Positions 1 to 8,842 are shown, counted from the stretch's first letter. The stretch is DNA of 40,470 nucleotides from Lachnospiraceae bacterium (GCA_015057055.1 SVFE01000021.1:1-40470); one strand, 5' to 3'. Notes: generated from the sequence alone by a model not told the origin. A program made the numbers and translations.

Positions 1-43
1 TTTTCATTTTTTATTTGTTTTTCTGAAGATTGCAATATGTCAA

Positions 44-1021
44 TTACAGAATCTTGCTCACCTCATACTCGTATTCCGGAATTGCTTTTTCCATTGCCAA
101 TGCTTCGTCAATGTCATAGTCCACAAAGGCACCGTTTTTGTATGCTACTACGCGATTGGTCTTGCCTTCCTTTAAAAGGTCCGCTGCCATAGCACCCATG
201 ATGGAGGCATAGTAACGGTCTTTACAAGAAGGAGAACCGCCCCTTTGCATGTATCCCAAAATCGTAGCTCTGGTTTCCATACCGGTTGCCGCCTCAATTC
301 GTCTTGCCATGGAAGTGGAATGCCCGATTCCTTCCGCATTGATAATGATATGATGCTTTTTGCCGAGCTTACGGTTTTCAATAATATGATTGATGATACT
401 CTGTTCATTGTAATCATATTTTTCCGGAAGCAAAATATCCTCCGCACCGTTTGCCACGCCGCACCACAGTGCGATATATCCGGCATTTCTGCCCATAACT
501 TCAATAATACTGCAACGTTCATGGGAGGAAGACGTATCTCTTACCTTATCAATGGCTTCCATCGCCGTATTAATTGCCGTATCAAAACCGATGGTGTACT
601 CTGTGCAGGCAATATCCAAATCGATGGTTCCCGGAAGTCCGATGGTGTTGATTCCTTCATGGGACAATTTCTGCGCACCGCGATAAGAGCCGTCGCCACC
701 AATAACAACGATTCCGTCAATGCCATGCTTACGACAAATCTCTGCGCCTTTCTTTACGCCCTCTTCCGTCTTAAATTCCATACAACGAGCCGTACCAAGA
801 ATGGTACCGCCTTTGCCGATGGTTTCAGACACAGACTTTCTCTCCATATCGATGATTTCTTCATCCAAAAGGCCCTGATAGCCCTTCTTAATTCCTTTTA
901 CTTTCATCCCATTGGCCAATGCCTTACGCACTACCGCACGGATAGCCGCATTCATTCCCGGGGAATCCCCGCCACTGGTCAATACGCCGATGGTCTTAAT
1001 TTCTTTATTCGTTTGCGCCAT
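44..1021 (-). CDS. pfkA: ATP-dependent 6-phosphofructokinase
   Basis: The 325-residue protein has the length and motifs of bacterial PfkA, which phosphorylates fructose 6-phosphate to fructose 1,6-bisphosphate in cytoplasmic glycolysis. Visible motifs are the ATP-binding GGDSPGMN (17-24), GGTILGTAR (71-79), GGDGSYRGA (108-116) and SSHERCSIIEVMGRNAGY (from about 165). The catalytic loop reads TIDLD (132-136), where the usual sequence is TIDND; both aspartates are kept but the asparagine between them is leucine. The start ATG at 1021 has a strong AAGGAGGAG ribosome binding site. A sigma-A promoter lies about 50 bases upstream, so the gene appears to be transcribed alone. No terminator is visible because the gene ends at the window edge. 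Assignment is very secure; the loop substitution is the only oddity. Confidence 0.96.
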   Translation of the reverse strand: MAQTNKEIKTIGVLTSGGDSPGMNAAIRAVVRKALANGMKVKGIKKGYQGLLDEEIIDMERKSVSETIGKGGTILGTARCMEFKTEEGVKKGAEICRKHGIDGIVVIGGDGSYRGAQKLSHEGINTIGLPGTIDLDIACTEYTIGFDTAINTAMEAIDKVRDTSSSHERCSIIEVMGRNAGYIALWCGVANGAEDILLPEKYDYNEQSIINHIIENRKLGKKHHIIINAEGIGHSTSMARRIEAATGMETRATILGYMQRGGSPSCKDRYYASIMGAMAADLLKEGKTNRVVAYKNGAFVDYDIDEALAMEKAIPEYEYEVSKIL

Positions 1022-1068
1022 AGGATAACTCCTCCTTCTTGTTAAATCCTCGCAAAAATCACTTTCCT

Positions 1069-1097
1069 ATTTTAAAGCATTTCCTTTATTATTTCAA
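1069..1097 (-). promoter_or_regulatory. Predicted sigma-A promoter of pfkA
   Basis: On the minus strand TTGAAA (1092-1097) and TAAAAT (1069-1074) are separated by 17 bases, ending about 48 bases before the pfkA start. Both boxes are near consensus. Recognised by eye only. Confidence 0.55.
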
Positions 1098-1229
1098 TCA
1101 TTTTATCCCTTAAGATTTTTTACTTAAGAAAGAAAAGCAATTACGTCATTCCTTCTGCTAACCATAGATTTTTAGATTTGTATTTCGTAGTTTCGTTTTA
1201 GACAGAGTCTTATTCTTTCAAAAACACTT

Positions 1230-2186
1230 TTACCAGAATCGTTTCATGTACTCTGCCGCCTCTTCTTCAGTAAGGGAAAACTGTTCCATCAAAGAAGCAT
1301 ATGCATCCGTTTCGGAAACATTCAGTTTTTTTAGCATGCGGATGCTGTTCTCCAGACCTTGCTTCAAACCCTGTTCCATCCCCTGTTCCAAGCCTTGCTC
1401 CAGACCATCCTCATAGCTATACTTCTTTTCATTATCAATGATTTCCTGCAGTGTCATATAATGCGCTCCTACCTCTTTCCTGTGCTTTACCTTACCTACA
1501 ATGTCCTGCACTTCCCGAAGTTCCTCGTCCACCGCATTCTCCGGCTTGGTCTCCTCCAGATAGTGAAGAAGCTCCTTTAGTTTCGCGCTTCCTCCTTCGG
1601 TGCCCCGGGTGTACAAAAACAGTTTTTCCACACCATCATTATATACCATCCCCGGATTCTCTACCACCATATTTTTCACGGTATAAATCATCCGATTCAT
1701 GCCAAAAGGGTCGTAAGGAAGAATCCAAATCATCATTAGTTCCGGCAGTTTTTCGTAGCGGTCTCCCGAGGCTAAGAGTTTGGTATCAATCATGGATTGA
1801 TAGAACCGGCTTCGCCCGGGAAGTTCTTCCTCCACGTAGTTATTCGGTTCAATGTCATAAATCCGAAGCACAGAATCGCCTTCCGTTTCCTTTGTATAGA
1901 TGTCCATGCGAATCCCTCGGTTGTTACGAAAAATTCCTTTTAGTTCTTTCTGGGTTTCCACCGTCAGATTTTTCACCGGAATTCCGGTTACTCTTTCAAT
2001 GATGACTTTTGCGATTTTCTTGGCATCTTCACTGTCCTCCGTAGATGCTTCAAAGAGAAAGGAATCCATGAGGTTTAACTCTTCCAGCGAGCGGTTATAA
2101 CGTGATTTCTGGTTGGAATTAAAATAAGATGTTTGCGGATTCTTAGTTTCCGCTGTTTTTTCGTCAAGATTACCAGATTTGTTCAT
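1230..2186 (-). CDS. Rpn-family PD-(D/E)XK nuclease / putative transposase-like protein
   Basis: This 318-residue protein resembles the Rpn/YhgA-like group (PD-(D/E)XK nuclease family transposases), whose characterised members are DNA endonucleases that promote RecA-independent recombination. The core includes GIRMDIYTKE (91-100, with D95) and RIYDIEPNNY (108-117, with E113). The second half of the catalytic motif is E-x-N, where E-x-Q or E-x-K is usual. The C-terminal region has the glycine-phased repeat EQGLEQGMEQGLKQGLE (about 263-279) typical of the family, followed by a helical tail. There are no terminal inverted repeats or partner genes, so this is not an insertion sequence. The ATG at 2186 is preceded by a GGAAAGGA site and its own promoter. 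Family call is good; biochemical activity is uncertain. Confidence 0.82.
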   Translation of the reverse strand: MNKSGNLDEKTAETKNPQTSYFNSNQKSRYNRSLEELNLMDSFLFEASTEDSEDAKKIAKVIIERVTGIPVKNLTVETQKELKGIFRNNRGIRMDIYTKETEGDSVLRIYDIEPNNYVEEELPGRSRFYQSMIDTKLLASGDRYEKLPELMMIWILPYDPFGMNRMIYTVKNMVVENPGMVYNDGVEKLFLYTRGTEGGSAKLKELLHYLEETKPENAVDEELREVQDIVGKVKHRKEVGAHYMTLQEIIDNEKKYSYEDGLEQGLEQGMEQGLKQGLENSIRMLKKLNVSETDAYASLMEQFSLTEEEAAEYMKRFW

Positions 2187-2225
2187 TAGATTTGTCCTTT
2201 CCGCAGAAGGAAATGACGTGAGGAT

Positions 2226-2254
2226 AGTCTAATATAATTACTTTGGATTGTCAA
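2226..2254 (-). promoter_or_regulatory. Predicted promoter of the Rpn-family gene
   Basis: TTGACA (2249-2254) and TAGACT (2226-2231) on the minus strand are 17 bases apart, about 40 bases upstream of the start codon. The -35 box is perfect and the -10 box is moderate. Confidence 0.5.
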
Positions 2255-2288
2255 ATTTCTATTCTTTCAACCCCCTAATTCACAGAAT

Positions 2289-2327
2289 CCAAAAGACACC
2301 GATTCTTCCGAACCGATGTCTTTTCTC
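2289..2327 (-). terminator. Intrinsic terminator downstream of dnaE
   Basis: A 15-base-pair stem with two G-U pairs (arms 2291-2305 and 2310-2324) and a tetraloop closes with AAAAGACA/TGTCTTTT. It lies just beyond the dnaE stop. The T-rich end gives a minus-strand Rho-independent terminator. Confidence 0.75.
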
Positions 2328-2336
2328 TTTCACTTT

Positions 2337-5300
2337 TTACACCAATCGTATATTCTCTTCCCCGATAATCTCTTTCAACGCGGCCAGCAAATTCACATTC
2401 GCGTGCACCGTCTGATTGGGCGGTAATGTCCGCACCTGCTTGGTTTCGGTGATATAAATCTTAACGGTATCCTTGCCATCGGAGGGTGCAAGCACATCCA
2501 TCACGGCTTTTTCTTTTTCCGCAAAATCCGCCTCCGATGCAAACTGCAGCCACAGAGCCCTCGGAATATCTTCAAACAAAATCACATCTTCGCAGATAAG
2601 TTTTCCGTCCTTTTCTTCTTCCACGGTCACCCGGCCCACCAATTTTACTTTGGCATCCGGCACCAGTTTTTTCCCGTGCTGGCGGTAAGTTTTGGGAAAT
2701 ACAATGACCTCCATGGTCCCCACCAAATCTTCCAGCGTCAGGAACGCCATGGCCTCGTTTTTCTTGGTATATTTTTCCTTTTTCTCGGTAATCAGACCGC
2801 CGATGGATACCTTGGCACCGTCCTGCACCTTAGTCTCCCCGGTCTCCTCATCCATATAAAAATCCGCCGTGGTATTGGTAATCTGCTTATTCCAAAGCGT
2901 GGTATACGCCAACAGGGGATGTCCGCTGACATAAACCCCCAGCACTTCCTTTTCAAATGCCAGAAGCATTTCCTCGCTGTACTCTCCGATGTTTTTCGGA
3001 AGGGCAACCTCCAGGTTTTCTTTTTCCTCTTCGTCAGCAAAATCAAACAGCGTCATCTGCCCTGCCATATTGCTCTTACGGTCATTGTGGGTAGTCTCCA
3101 TCACCTGCACGTAAATGCTCATCAACTGCTTTCTGGTACCACCCAGGCTGTCAAACGCCCCGGCTTTGATAAAGTTTTCCACCGCCCGCTTATTTACTTC
3201 CCGGTCCGCCGTCCGCACCACAAAATCCCGAAGATTTTTATATTTTCCCCGCGCTTCCCGCTCCTCTACGATAGCCTCGATAACATTACGCCCTACGCCT
3301 TTAATGGCGGTCAAAGCATAACGAATTCCATCCTCTGCCACAGAAAAACCTACATCACCTTCATTAATATCCGGCGGCAAAATGTCGATTCCCATTGCCC
3401 GGCAGGATACAATATATTCGGAAACCTTTGCGGGAAAATCCATAACAGAAGTTAACAGCGCCGCCATGTATTCCACGGGATAATAGTATTTCAGGAAGGC
3501 GGTCTGGTAGGAAACCACCGCATAACATGCCGCGTGGGATTTGTTAAATGCATATTTTGCAAAGTCCATCATGGTATCATAAATTCCGGATGCAACTTCC
3601 GCAGGAATCCCTTTCTTCACGCAGCCCGGCACTTCCAAAGGCAAATCCTCCGGCCCCTTTCCCGCAAGGACACCGTCGGCAATCTCCTCACCGTTTCCGT
3701 AGATGAATATTTCTTTTTCCTTTTTCATAACGTCCAGTTTTTTCTTACTCATGGCACGGCGCACGTTATCGCTCCGCCCCATGGTATAACCGCCAAGGTC
3801 CCGGACAATCTGCATAACCTGTTCCTGGTATACAATACAGCCGTAAGTGGGCGACAAAATCGGCACCAGCTCCGGACAGGCATAGGTAATGTTTCCGGCA
3901 TCATTTTTGCCGGCAATATACTTGGGAATAAAATCCATCGGCCCCGGACGATACAGGGAAATCCCCGCAATGATATCCTCCAGACTCTGGGGCTTTAATT
4001 CCTTCATGAAGCTCTTCATCCCCGCGCTTTCCAGCTGGAACACACCTTCCGTTTTTCCGGCGCCGATGGAAGTAAGAACTTCCTTATCATCATAATCGAT
4101 GGCATTCATGTCAAGCAAAATGCCCCGGGTCTTCTGCACATTTTTGACCGCGTTCTGAATCACCGTCAAGGTACGAAGGCCAAGGAAATCCATCTTGAGA
4201 AGCCCCAGCCGTTCCAAGGTCACCATGGTAAACTGCGTGGTAATGGAGCCGTCACTTCCCCGGCTTAAAGGCACGAATTCATCCGCCGCCATGGGACAAA
4301 TTACCACGCCGGCCGCATGCATGGAGGTATGCCTTGGAAGCCCTTCCAAACGCACACTCATATCAATTAGGGAGTGAACCTCCTCGTCATTTTCATACAG
4401 GCTGTTCAATTCCGGATTCATCTGCAACGCCTTTTCAATGGTGATTCCCAGTTCTCCCGGAATCATCTTGGCAATGGCATCCACCTGGGCATAGGGCATA
4501 TCCATTACACGTCCCACATCCCGGATAACTCCTTTGGCCGCCATGGTACCAAAGGTGACAATCTGCACCACCTTGTCCGCGCCGTATTTACGCCCCACAT
4601 AATCAATGACTTCCTGACGCCGTTCAAAGCAAAAGTCAATATCAATATCCGGCATGGACACACGCTCCGGATTTAGGAAGCGCTCAAACAGCAGATTGTA
4701 TTTAATCGGGTCAATATCCGTAATCTTCAAGGCATAAGCCACGATACTTCCTGCCGCACTTCCTCGGCCCGGGCCCACGATAATGTCATTTTGCTTGGCG
4801 TAATTGATGAAGTCCCAAACAATCAAAAAGTAATCCACAAACCCCATGGTGCGGATGGTGTTTAACTCATAATCCAAACGCTCTCGCAGATTTTCATAAT
4901 CTGCCGGATAACGTTCCTTCAGTCCGTCGTCGCAAAGCTTGTTGAGATAGGTCCAGGAATCGTACCCCGCCGGCACCTCGAAGTGCGGGAGCTTAGTCTC
5001 CCCAAACGTAATCGTCACATTGCAGCGCTCCGCAATTTTTGCGGTATTCTCCAGCGCCTCCAGGGCATAAGGAAAAAGCTGACGCATCTCTTCTTCGCTT
5101 TTGACATAATACTGGCCGCCTTCGTAGCGCATACGGTCTTCATCCGCCAATTTTTTTCCGGTCTGCAGACAAAGAAGCACATCATGAGAATCCACGTCAC
5201 TGTAGTAGGTATAATGCACATCGTTGGTAGCTACCAGGGGAATATCCAGTTCTCTGCTCATCTGCAAAAGCTCGGTATTTACCGTGGTCTGCATGTCAAT

Positions 5301-5837
5301 ACCATGGTCCTGAAGTTCCAAAAAGTAATTGCCCTTTCCAAAGCACCGCTCATACTTTCTGGCACACTCCCTCGCCTCCTCCAAAAGGCCCTTTTGAATC
5401 AGGCGGGGCACTTCGCCTGCAAGACAGGCAGACAGCGCGATAATTCCTTCGTGGTATTTTTCCAACACTTCCATATCCACCCGGGGGCGATAATAATATC
5501 CTTCCGTGAAACCTTTCGAAACAATCTTCATCAGATTGGAATAACCGATATTGTTCTCCGCCAAAAGTACAAGATGGTGGTACCGCTCCTCGCCTCCCGT
5601 CACTTCCTTGTCAAACCGCGAGCCGGGCGCCACATACACCTCGCATCCGAGAATCGGTTTAATACCGTTTTTCTTGGCTTCCTCATAAAAATCAATCACA
5701 CCGTACATAACGCCGTGATCGGTAATGGCTGCGGCATCCATCCCCAACTCCTTCACACATTTCACATATTCTTTTATTTTGTTGGATCCATCCAAAAGGC
5801 TGTATTCCGTATGAACATGAAGATGCGCAAATGCCAT
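2337..5837 (-). CDS. dnaE: DNA polymerase III subunit alpha (DnaE type)
   Basis: The 1166-residue protein is a C-family replicative polymerase. It begins with a PHP domain (HLHVHTEYSLLDG, residues 5-17, and AAITDHGVMYG near 36-46). The palm contains GPGRGSAAGS (355-364) and PDIDIDF (396-402), whose D399 and D401 are the expected metal-binding catalytic residues. A helix-hairpin-helix region (RYALTAIKGVG) follows, then an OB-fold near residues 970-1060 (VSIGGLITEKKEKYTKK). The lack of an inserted exonuclease separates it from PolC, which Firmicutes also carry; DnaE there usually extends primers before handing over to PolC. The ribosome binding site GGAGG lies directly after a hairpin that also looks like the metK terminator. 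It ends in its own terminator. Confidence 0.96.
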   Translation of the reverse strand: MAFAHLHVHTEYSLLDGSNKIKEYVKCVKELGMDAAAITDHGVMYGVIDFYEEAKKNGIKPILGCEVYVAPGSRFDKEVTGGEERYHHLVLLAENNIGYSNLMKIVSKGFTEGYYYRPRVDMEVLEKYHEGIIALSACLAGEVPRLIQKGLLEEARECARKYERCFGKGNYFLELQDHGIDMQTTVNTELLQMSRELDIPLVATNDVHYTYYSDVDSHDVLLCLQTGKKLADEDRMRYEGGQYYVKSEEEMRQLFPYALEALENTAKIAERCNVTITFGETKLPHFEVPAGYDSWTYLNKLCDDGLKERYPADYENLRERLDYELNTIRTMGFVDYFLIVWDFINYAKQNDIIVGPGRGSAAGSIVAYALKITDIDPIKYNLLFERFLNPERVSMPDIDIDFCFERRQEVIDYVGRKYGADKVVQIVTFGTMAAKGVIRDVGRVMDMPYAQVDAIAKMIPGELGITIEKALQMNPELNSLYENDEEVHSLIDMSVRLEGLPRHTSMHAAGVVICPMAADEFVPLSRGSDGSITTQFTMVTLERLGLLKMDFLGLRTLTVIQNAVKNVQKTRGILLDMNAIDYDDKEVLTSIGAGKTEGVFQLESAGMKSFMKELKPQSLEDIIAGISLYRPGPMDFIPKYIAGKNDAGNITYACPELVPILSPTYGCIVYQEQVMQIVRDLGGYTMGRSDNVRRAMSKKKLDVMKKEKEIFIYGNGEEIADGVLAGKGPEDLPLEVPGCVKKGIPAEVASGIYDTMMDFAKYAFNKSHAACYAVVSYQTAFLKYYYPVEYMAALLTSVMDFPAKVSEYIVSCRAMGIDILPPDINEGDVGFSVAEDGIRYALTAIKGVGRNVIEAIVEEREARGKYKNLRDFVVRTADREVNKRAVENFIKAGAFDSLGGTRKQLMSIYVQVMETTHNDRKSNMAGQMTLFDFADEEEKENLEVALPKNIGEYSEEMLLAFEKEVLGVYVSGHPLLAYTTLWNKQITNTTADFYMDEETGETKVQDGAKVSIGGLITEKKEKYTKKNEAMAFLTLEDLVGTMEVIVFPKTYRQHGKKLVPDAKVKLVGRVTVEEEKDGKLICEDVILFEDIPRALWLQFASEADFAEKEKAVMDVLAPSDGKDTVKIYITETKQVRTLPPNQTVHANVNLLAALKEIIGEENIRLV

Positions 5838-5851
5838 AATAAACCTCCAAT

Positions 5852-5899
5852 AAAAAATCTCCGTGATAAATCGTTGTCATTCCATTTATCACGGAGATT
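5852..5899 (-). terminator. Perfect 16-bp stem-loop between metK and dnaE
   Basis: The arms 5856-5871 and 5884-5899 are perfectly complementary and enclose a 12-base loop. On the minus strand the stem is followed by six T residues, so it reads as an intrinsic terminator for metK. The dnaE Shine-Dalgarno sequence (5844-5848) starts only a few bases after the T-run. The same structure would therefore sit at the 5' end of any transcript continuing into dnaE. Confidence 0.75.
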
Positions 5900-5923
5900 A
5901 TTCTCATCCTGTAACTCTGTAAA
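5895..5923 (-). promoter_or_regulatory. Possible weak promoter for dnaE
   Basis: TTTACA (5918-5923) and TAATCT (5895-5900) on the minus strand are spaced by 17 bases. The -35 box is good and the -10 box is poor. It is the only candidate I see in the metK-dnaE gap, and transcripts from it would begin inside the stem-loop. Confidence 0.25.
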
Positions 5924-5952
5924 ATGCAAACGTCCTTGCTTCTATTTTACAG
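5917..5952 (-). other. Second inverted repeat overlapping the metK stop codon
   Basis: CTGTAAAAT (5917-5925) and ATTTTACAG (5944-5952) form a 9-bp stem, extended inward by GCAA/TTGC pairing. It lacks a T-run and overlaps the end of metK, so it is more likely an mRNA 3' structure or part of a compound regulatory element than a terminator. Confidence 0.45.
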
Positions 5953-7134
5953 ATATTTTTTCAATGTTTCAACCTTGTCTGTCTTTTCCCATGGAAGATT
6001 TAAATCATTTCTTCCGAAATGTCCGTAGGCTGCGGTCTGCTTGTAAATGGGACGTCTAAGATCCAGCATTTTAATGATTCCTGCGGGTCTTAAATCAAAG
6101 TTCTCACGTACAATTTCCACAAGCTTGGTATCTTCTACCTTACCGGTGCCAAAAGTATCTACCATAACGGAAGTAGGCTGTGCCACACCGATGGCATAGG
6201 AAAGCTGAATTTCACATTTTTCTGCAAGACCTGCTGCTACGATATTCTTTGCCACATATCTTGCTGCATAAGCTGCAGAACGGTCCACCTTGGTGCAATC
6301 CTTTCCGGAGAATGCTCCGCCGCCGTGTCTTGCATATCCGCCGTAGGTATCAACGATGATTTTACGGCCGGTAAGACCGGAATCGCCGTTAGGTCCGCCG
6401 ATAACGAAACGTCCGGTGGGGTTGATAAAGTATTTGGTATTCTCATCCAGCATCTCCTTGGGAAGAATGGGGTCAAATACGTATTTTTTAATATCCTCGT
6501 GAATCTGCTCCTGACTCACTTCTGCGGCATGCTGGGTAGAAAGTACCACTGCCTCCAGACGCTTCGGAACTCCGTTTTCATCATATTCTACGGACACCTG
6601 ACTCTTACCGTCTGCGCGAAGGTAAGGAAGAGTTCCGTCCTTACGAACCTTGGTCAGCTGTCTTGTCAGCTTGTGAGCCAAGGAAATCGGGTAAGGCATA
6701 TATTCCTCAGTTTCGTTGGAAGCGTAACCAAACATCATACCCTGGTCCCCTGCACCGATGGCTTCGATTTCCTCATCGGTCATTTTGTTTTCTTTTGCTT
6801 CCAATGCTTTATCCACGCCCATGGCAATGTCCGCCGACTGCTTGTCCAGTGCAACGATAACACCGCAGGTGTTGGCATCAAAGCCCTTTGCAGAATCATC
6901 ATAACCGATTTCCGCAATAGTCTCTCTTACGATTTTCTGAATATCCACCTGCGCTTTGGTGGTAATTTCACCCATAACCAGAACAAGTCCTGTGGTAATT
7001 GCTGTTTCACATGCCACACGGCTCATGGGGTCCTGCGCCATCATGGCATCCAACACTGCGTCAGAAATGTTATCGCAGATTTTGTCGGGATGACCTTCGG
7101 TTACAGACTCTGAAGTAAATAATAATTTTTCCAT
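5947..7134 (-). CDS. metK: S-adenosylmethionine synthetase
   Basis: The 395-residue enzyme makes S-adenosylmethionine from methionine and ATP in the cytoplasm. It starts with the family signature [18 protein letters not shown], contains the hexapeptide region [12 protein letters not shown] and the loop [19 protein letters not shown], and has the usual length. The frame stays open a further 47 codons upstream. The start at 7134 is chosen because it has an AGGAGG site at ideal distance, matches the conserved N-terminus, and because the upstream extension runs through a terminator hairpin. Expression is under a SAM-I riboswitch, giving product feedback control. The gene is followed by a stem-loop terminator before dnaE. 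Confidence 0.97.
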   Translation of the reverse strand: MEKLLFTSESVTEGHPDKICDNISDAVLDAMMAQDPMSRVACETAITTGLVLVMGEITTKAQVDIQKIVRETIAEIGYDDSAKGFDANTCGVIVALDKQSADIAMGVDKALEAKENKMTDEEIEAIGAGDQGMMFGYASNETEEYMPYPISLAHKLTRQLTKVRKDGTLPYLRADGKSQVSVEYDENGVPKRLEAVVLSTQHAAEVSQEQIHEDIKKYVFDPILPKEMLDENTKYFINPTGRFVIGGPNGDSGLTGRKIIVDTYGGYARHGGGAFSGKDCTKVDRSAAYAARYVAKNIVAAGLAEKCEIQLSYAIGVAQPTSVMVDTFGTGKVEDTKLVEIVRENFDLRPAGIIKMLDLRRPIYKQTAAYGHFGRNDLNLPWEKTDKVETLKKYL

Positions 7135-7202
7135 CTTACGTTCCTCCTGAATATAATAGATATTTATTGAAGCATTCGGAAAAACCCATAGATTTTTCCA
7201 AA

Positions 7203-7228
7203 CAAAAAATCCGCTTACATAAGCGGAC
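7203..7228 (-). terminator. Riboswitch-controlled terminator of metK
   Basis: On the minus strand TCCGCTTA and TAAGCGGA form an 8-bp stem (7210-7227) with a two-base loop, followed by a T-run (7204-7210). It is positioned directly downstream of the SAM-I aptamer and upstream of the metK ribosome binding site, as expected for the expression platform. Confidence 0.85.
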
Positions 7229-7237
7229 CACACAAAA

Positions 7238-7365
7238 TCTCTTATGATCCTCTTATCGTTCGACATCGGCCGCAAAGCCGTTCTCGCTCAGGTAGGCACC
7301 TTCCTTTGTAAGGGGTTGCCGTGGTTTCACAGGTCCTATGTACCTCCGCCACTCTGAATAAGAGA
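7238..7365 (-). ncRNA. SAM-I (S-box) riboswitch
   Basis: The minus-strand leader has the S-box order: a P1 arm CTCTTATTC (7356-7364), then GAGTGGCGGAGG, GGACCTGTGAAACC and CGGCAACCCC, then a P3/P4 region and the closing P1 strand GATAAGAG (7250-7257). A second copy of the closing strand (CATAAGAG, 7239-7246) lies just after and may take part in switching. The S-box family binds S-adenosylmethionine and terminates transcription when it is abundant. The location upstream of metK is the classical one. Confidence 0.93.
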
Positions 7366-7385
7366 AATTGTATTCAACTAAGGAG

Positions 7386-7414
7386 ACTTTACAACATTTC
7401 CTAATTCTTGTCAA
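7386..7414 (-). promoter_or_regulatory. Predicted promoter of the metK leader
   Basis: TTGACA (7409-7414) and TAAAGT (7386-7391) on the minus strand are 17 bases apart. The predicted start point falls a few bases upstream of the riboswitch P1 stem, which supports the call. Confidence 0.65.
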
Positions 7415-7470
7415 CTGAATTTACATAATTCACAAAAACTCCCAAATTCACCCCTTTTCAACACTTTTGT

Positions 7471-7500
7471 TTGACAAGGTTTTTATGGCTATACTATAAT
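7471..7500 (+). promoter_or_regulatory. Predicted promoter of the HD-GYP gene
   Basis: A perfect TTGACA (7471-7476) and perfect TATAAT (7495-7500) are separated by 18 bases, about 70 bases upstream of the start at 7571. Confidence 0.7.
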
Positions 7501-7570
7501 TATACTTACCTAATTTACAGCAATGTTTTTCCGGAATGACAAAGTTTAAATACAGGAGTTTATTTACTTT

Positions 7571-8821
7571 ATGAAGCACGTTAAAACCGACGTACTGGTG
7601 CCGGGCATGGTGGTTGCCATGGACTACATTGGCGACAACCGCCAATTGATTGTTCCCAAGGGTCTGGTACTGACCGACAAAGCCATTCGCCGGCTGGAAA
7701 TGTACGGCATTAAAACATTACATATTGAAGATCCTGTGGGTATTGACGTGGAAGAAGTTCCGGAAGAATTGGAACTGGATACGCCAAACGAAGAACTGCC
7801 GGAGCCCGCAGAGGATTTGCTTCTCGGCAATACCAGAGATGCACTTTTGTCCGCGCTGGAAGGTTTGGAAGGTTTCGACGCCGCGCAGGACGCTGAGCCC
7901 CTTGAGGACCTCTCCGGTCTGACCGTAGAGCAGCAGGAAGAGCCTTCTCATTTCGAAAAAGTCCAGGCCAGCCCGGAATTCAAGGTATTTAAAGAATCTT
8001 TTGAAAATAATGTCTCCGAATTAAAGGGACATGTGAATGATATCGTCGAGAAGAATTCCCCCATTGATGTGGATGTTATGCTTTCGTCTACCATGTCGCT
8101 CCTCAGCGACCAGACCAATTCCTTCGGCGTGTTCGACATGCTTCACAACATGCGCCAGTACGACGATATGACCTATGCCCACTGTATGAATGTGGCACTC
8201 ATCTGCAACGTATTTGCCGGCTGGATTGGTTTTACCAAAGAAGAAGCCAAGTTAGCAACCGCCTGCGGCATGCTGCATGATGTGGGCAAATTAAAAATCG
8301 ATGATGCCATTATCAAAAAACCGGGCCGTCTTACCGAGTCGGAATTCAAACAGATAAAACGTCACCCCATCGAGGGCTACAAGATTTTGCAGCATCAGGA
8401 CATCAGCGAGCACATCAAAAATGCAGCACTGATGCACCATGAAAAGTGTGACGGCAGCGGCTATCCCTTCGGTCTTAGCGGTGACAAAATTGACACCTTC
8501 GCCAAACTGGTTTCCATCGCCGATGTGTACGATGCCATGACTTCCGAACGTGTTTACCGGGGAGCGCTTTGTCCCTTCACGGTGATTGAACTGTTTGAAA
8601 AGGACGGACTTGAAAAATACGACATCCTGTATGTCATGACCTTCCTGGAAAATGTTATCAACACCTACATCGACAACCGGGTTATGCTTTCCAACGGCAA
8701 AATCGGCATCATCCGCTGGATTGACAAACAGAAATTGTCCCGTCCCATGATTCAGCTCGCCGACCAAAGTTTCCTGGAACTTTCCAAGCACCCGGAACTG
8801 CGGATTATTAAGATATTGTAA
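7571..8821 (+). CDS. HD-GYP domain protein, putative c-di-GMP phosphodiesterase
   Basis: The 416-residue protein has an N-terminal segment of about 55 residues (MKHVKTDVLVPGMVV) that often precedes HD-GYP domains. An acidic linker (about 55-125) and an HD-GYP domain (about 185-345) follow. Visible metal and catalytic motifs are HDVGK (236-240), RHP (264-266), HHEKCDGSGYP (289-299) and IADVYDAMTSERVYR (316-330). HD-GYP enzymes hydrolyse cyclic di-GMP; the GYP triplet and flanking residues are intact. No membrane segment or receiver domain is visible, so it is probably cytosolic with its sensor role in the N-terminal part. An AGGAG site is 12 bases before the ATG and a near-perfect promoter precedes it. 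A diguanylate cyclase occurs elsewhere in the window. Enzyme activity is inferred from motifs. Confidence 0.88.
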   Translation: MKHVKTDVLVPGMVVAMDYIGDNRQLIVPKGLVLTDKAIRRLEMYGIKTLHIEDPVGIDVEEVPEELELDTPNEELPEPAEDLLLGNTRDALLSALEGLEGFDAAQDAEPLEDLSGLTVEQQEEPSHFEKVQASPEFKVFKESFENNVSELKGHVNDIVEKNSPIDVDVMLSSTMSLLSDQTNSFGVFDMLHNMRQYDDMTYAHCMNVALICNVFAGWIGFTKEEAKLATACGMLHDVGKLKIDDAIIKKPGRLTESEFKQIKRHPIEGYKILQHQDISEHIKNAALMHHEKCDGSGYPFGLSGDKIDTFAKLVSIADVYDAMTSERVYRGALCPFTVIELFEKDGLEKYDILYVMTFLENVINTYIDNRVMLSNGKIGIIRWIDKQKLSRPMIQLADQSFLELSKHPELRIIKIL

Positions 8822-8842
8822 TTCTGAATTGAAACTAACAAC

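Noticed and set aside
1230-2186. Insertion sequence based on the transposase-like label of the Rpn family
   Set aside because: No terminal inverted repeats, target duplications or second transposase gene are seen around it.
7135-7275. In-frame extension of metK by 47 codons
   Set aside because: It runs through the riboswitch terminator hairpin and lacks the family N-terminus; the ATG at 7134 has the AGGAGG site.
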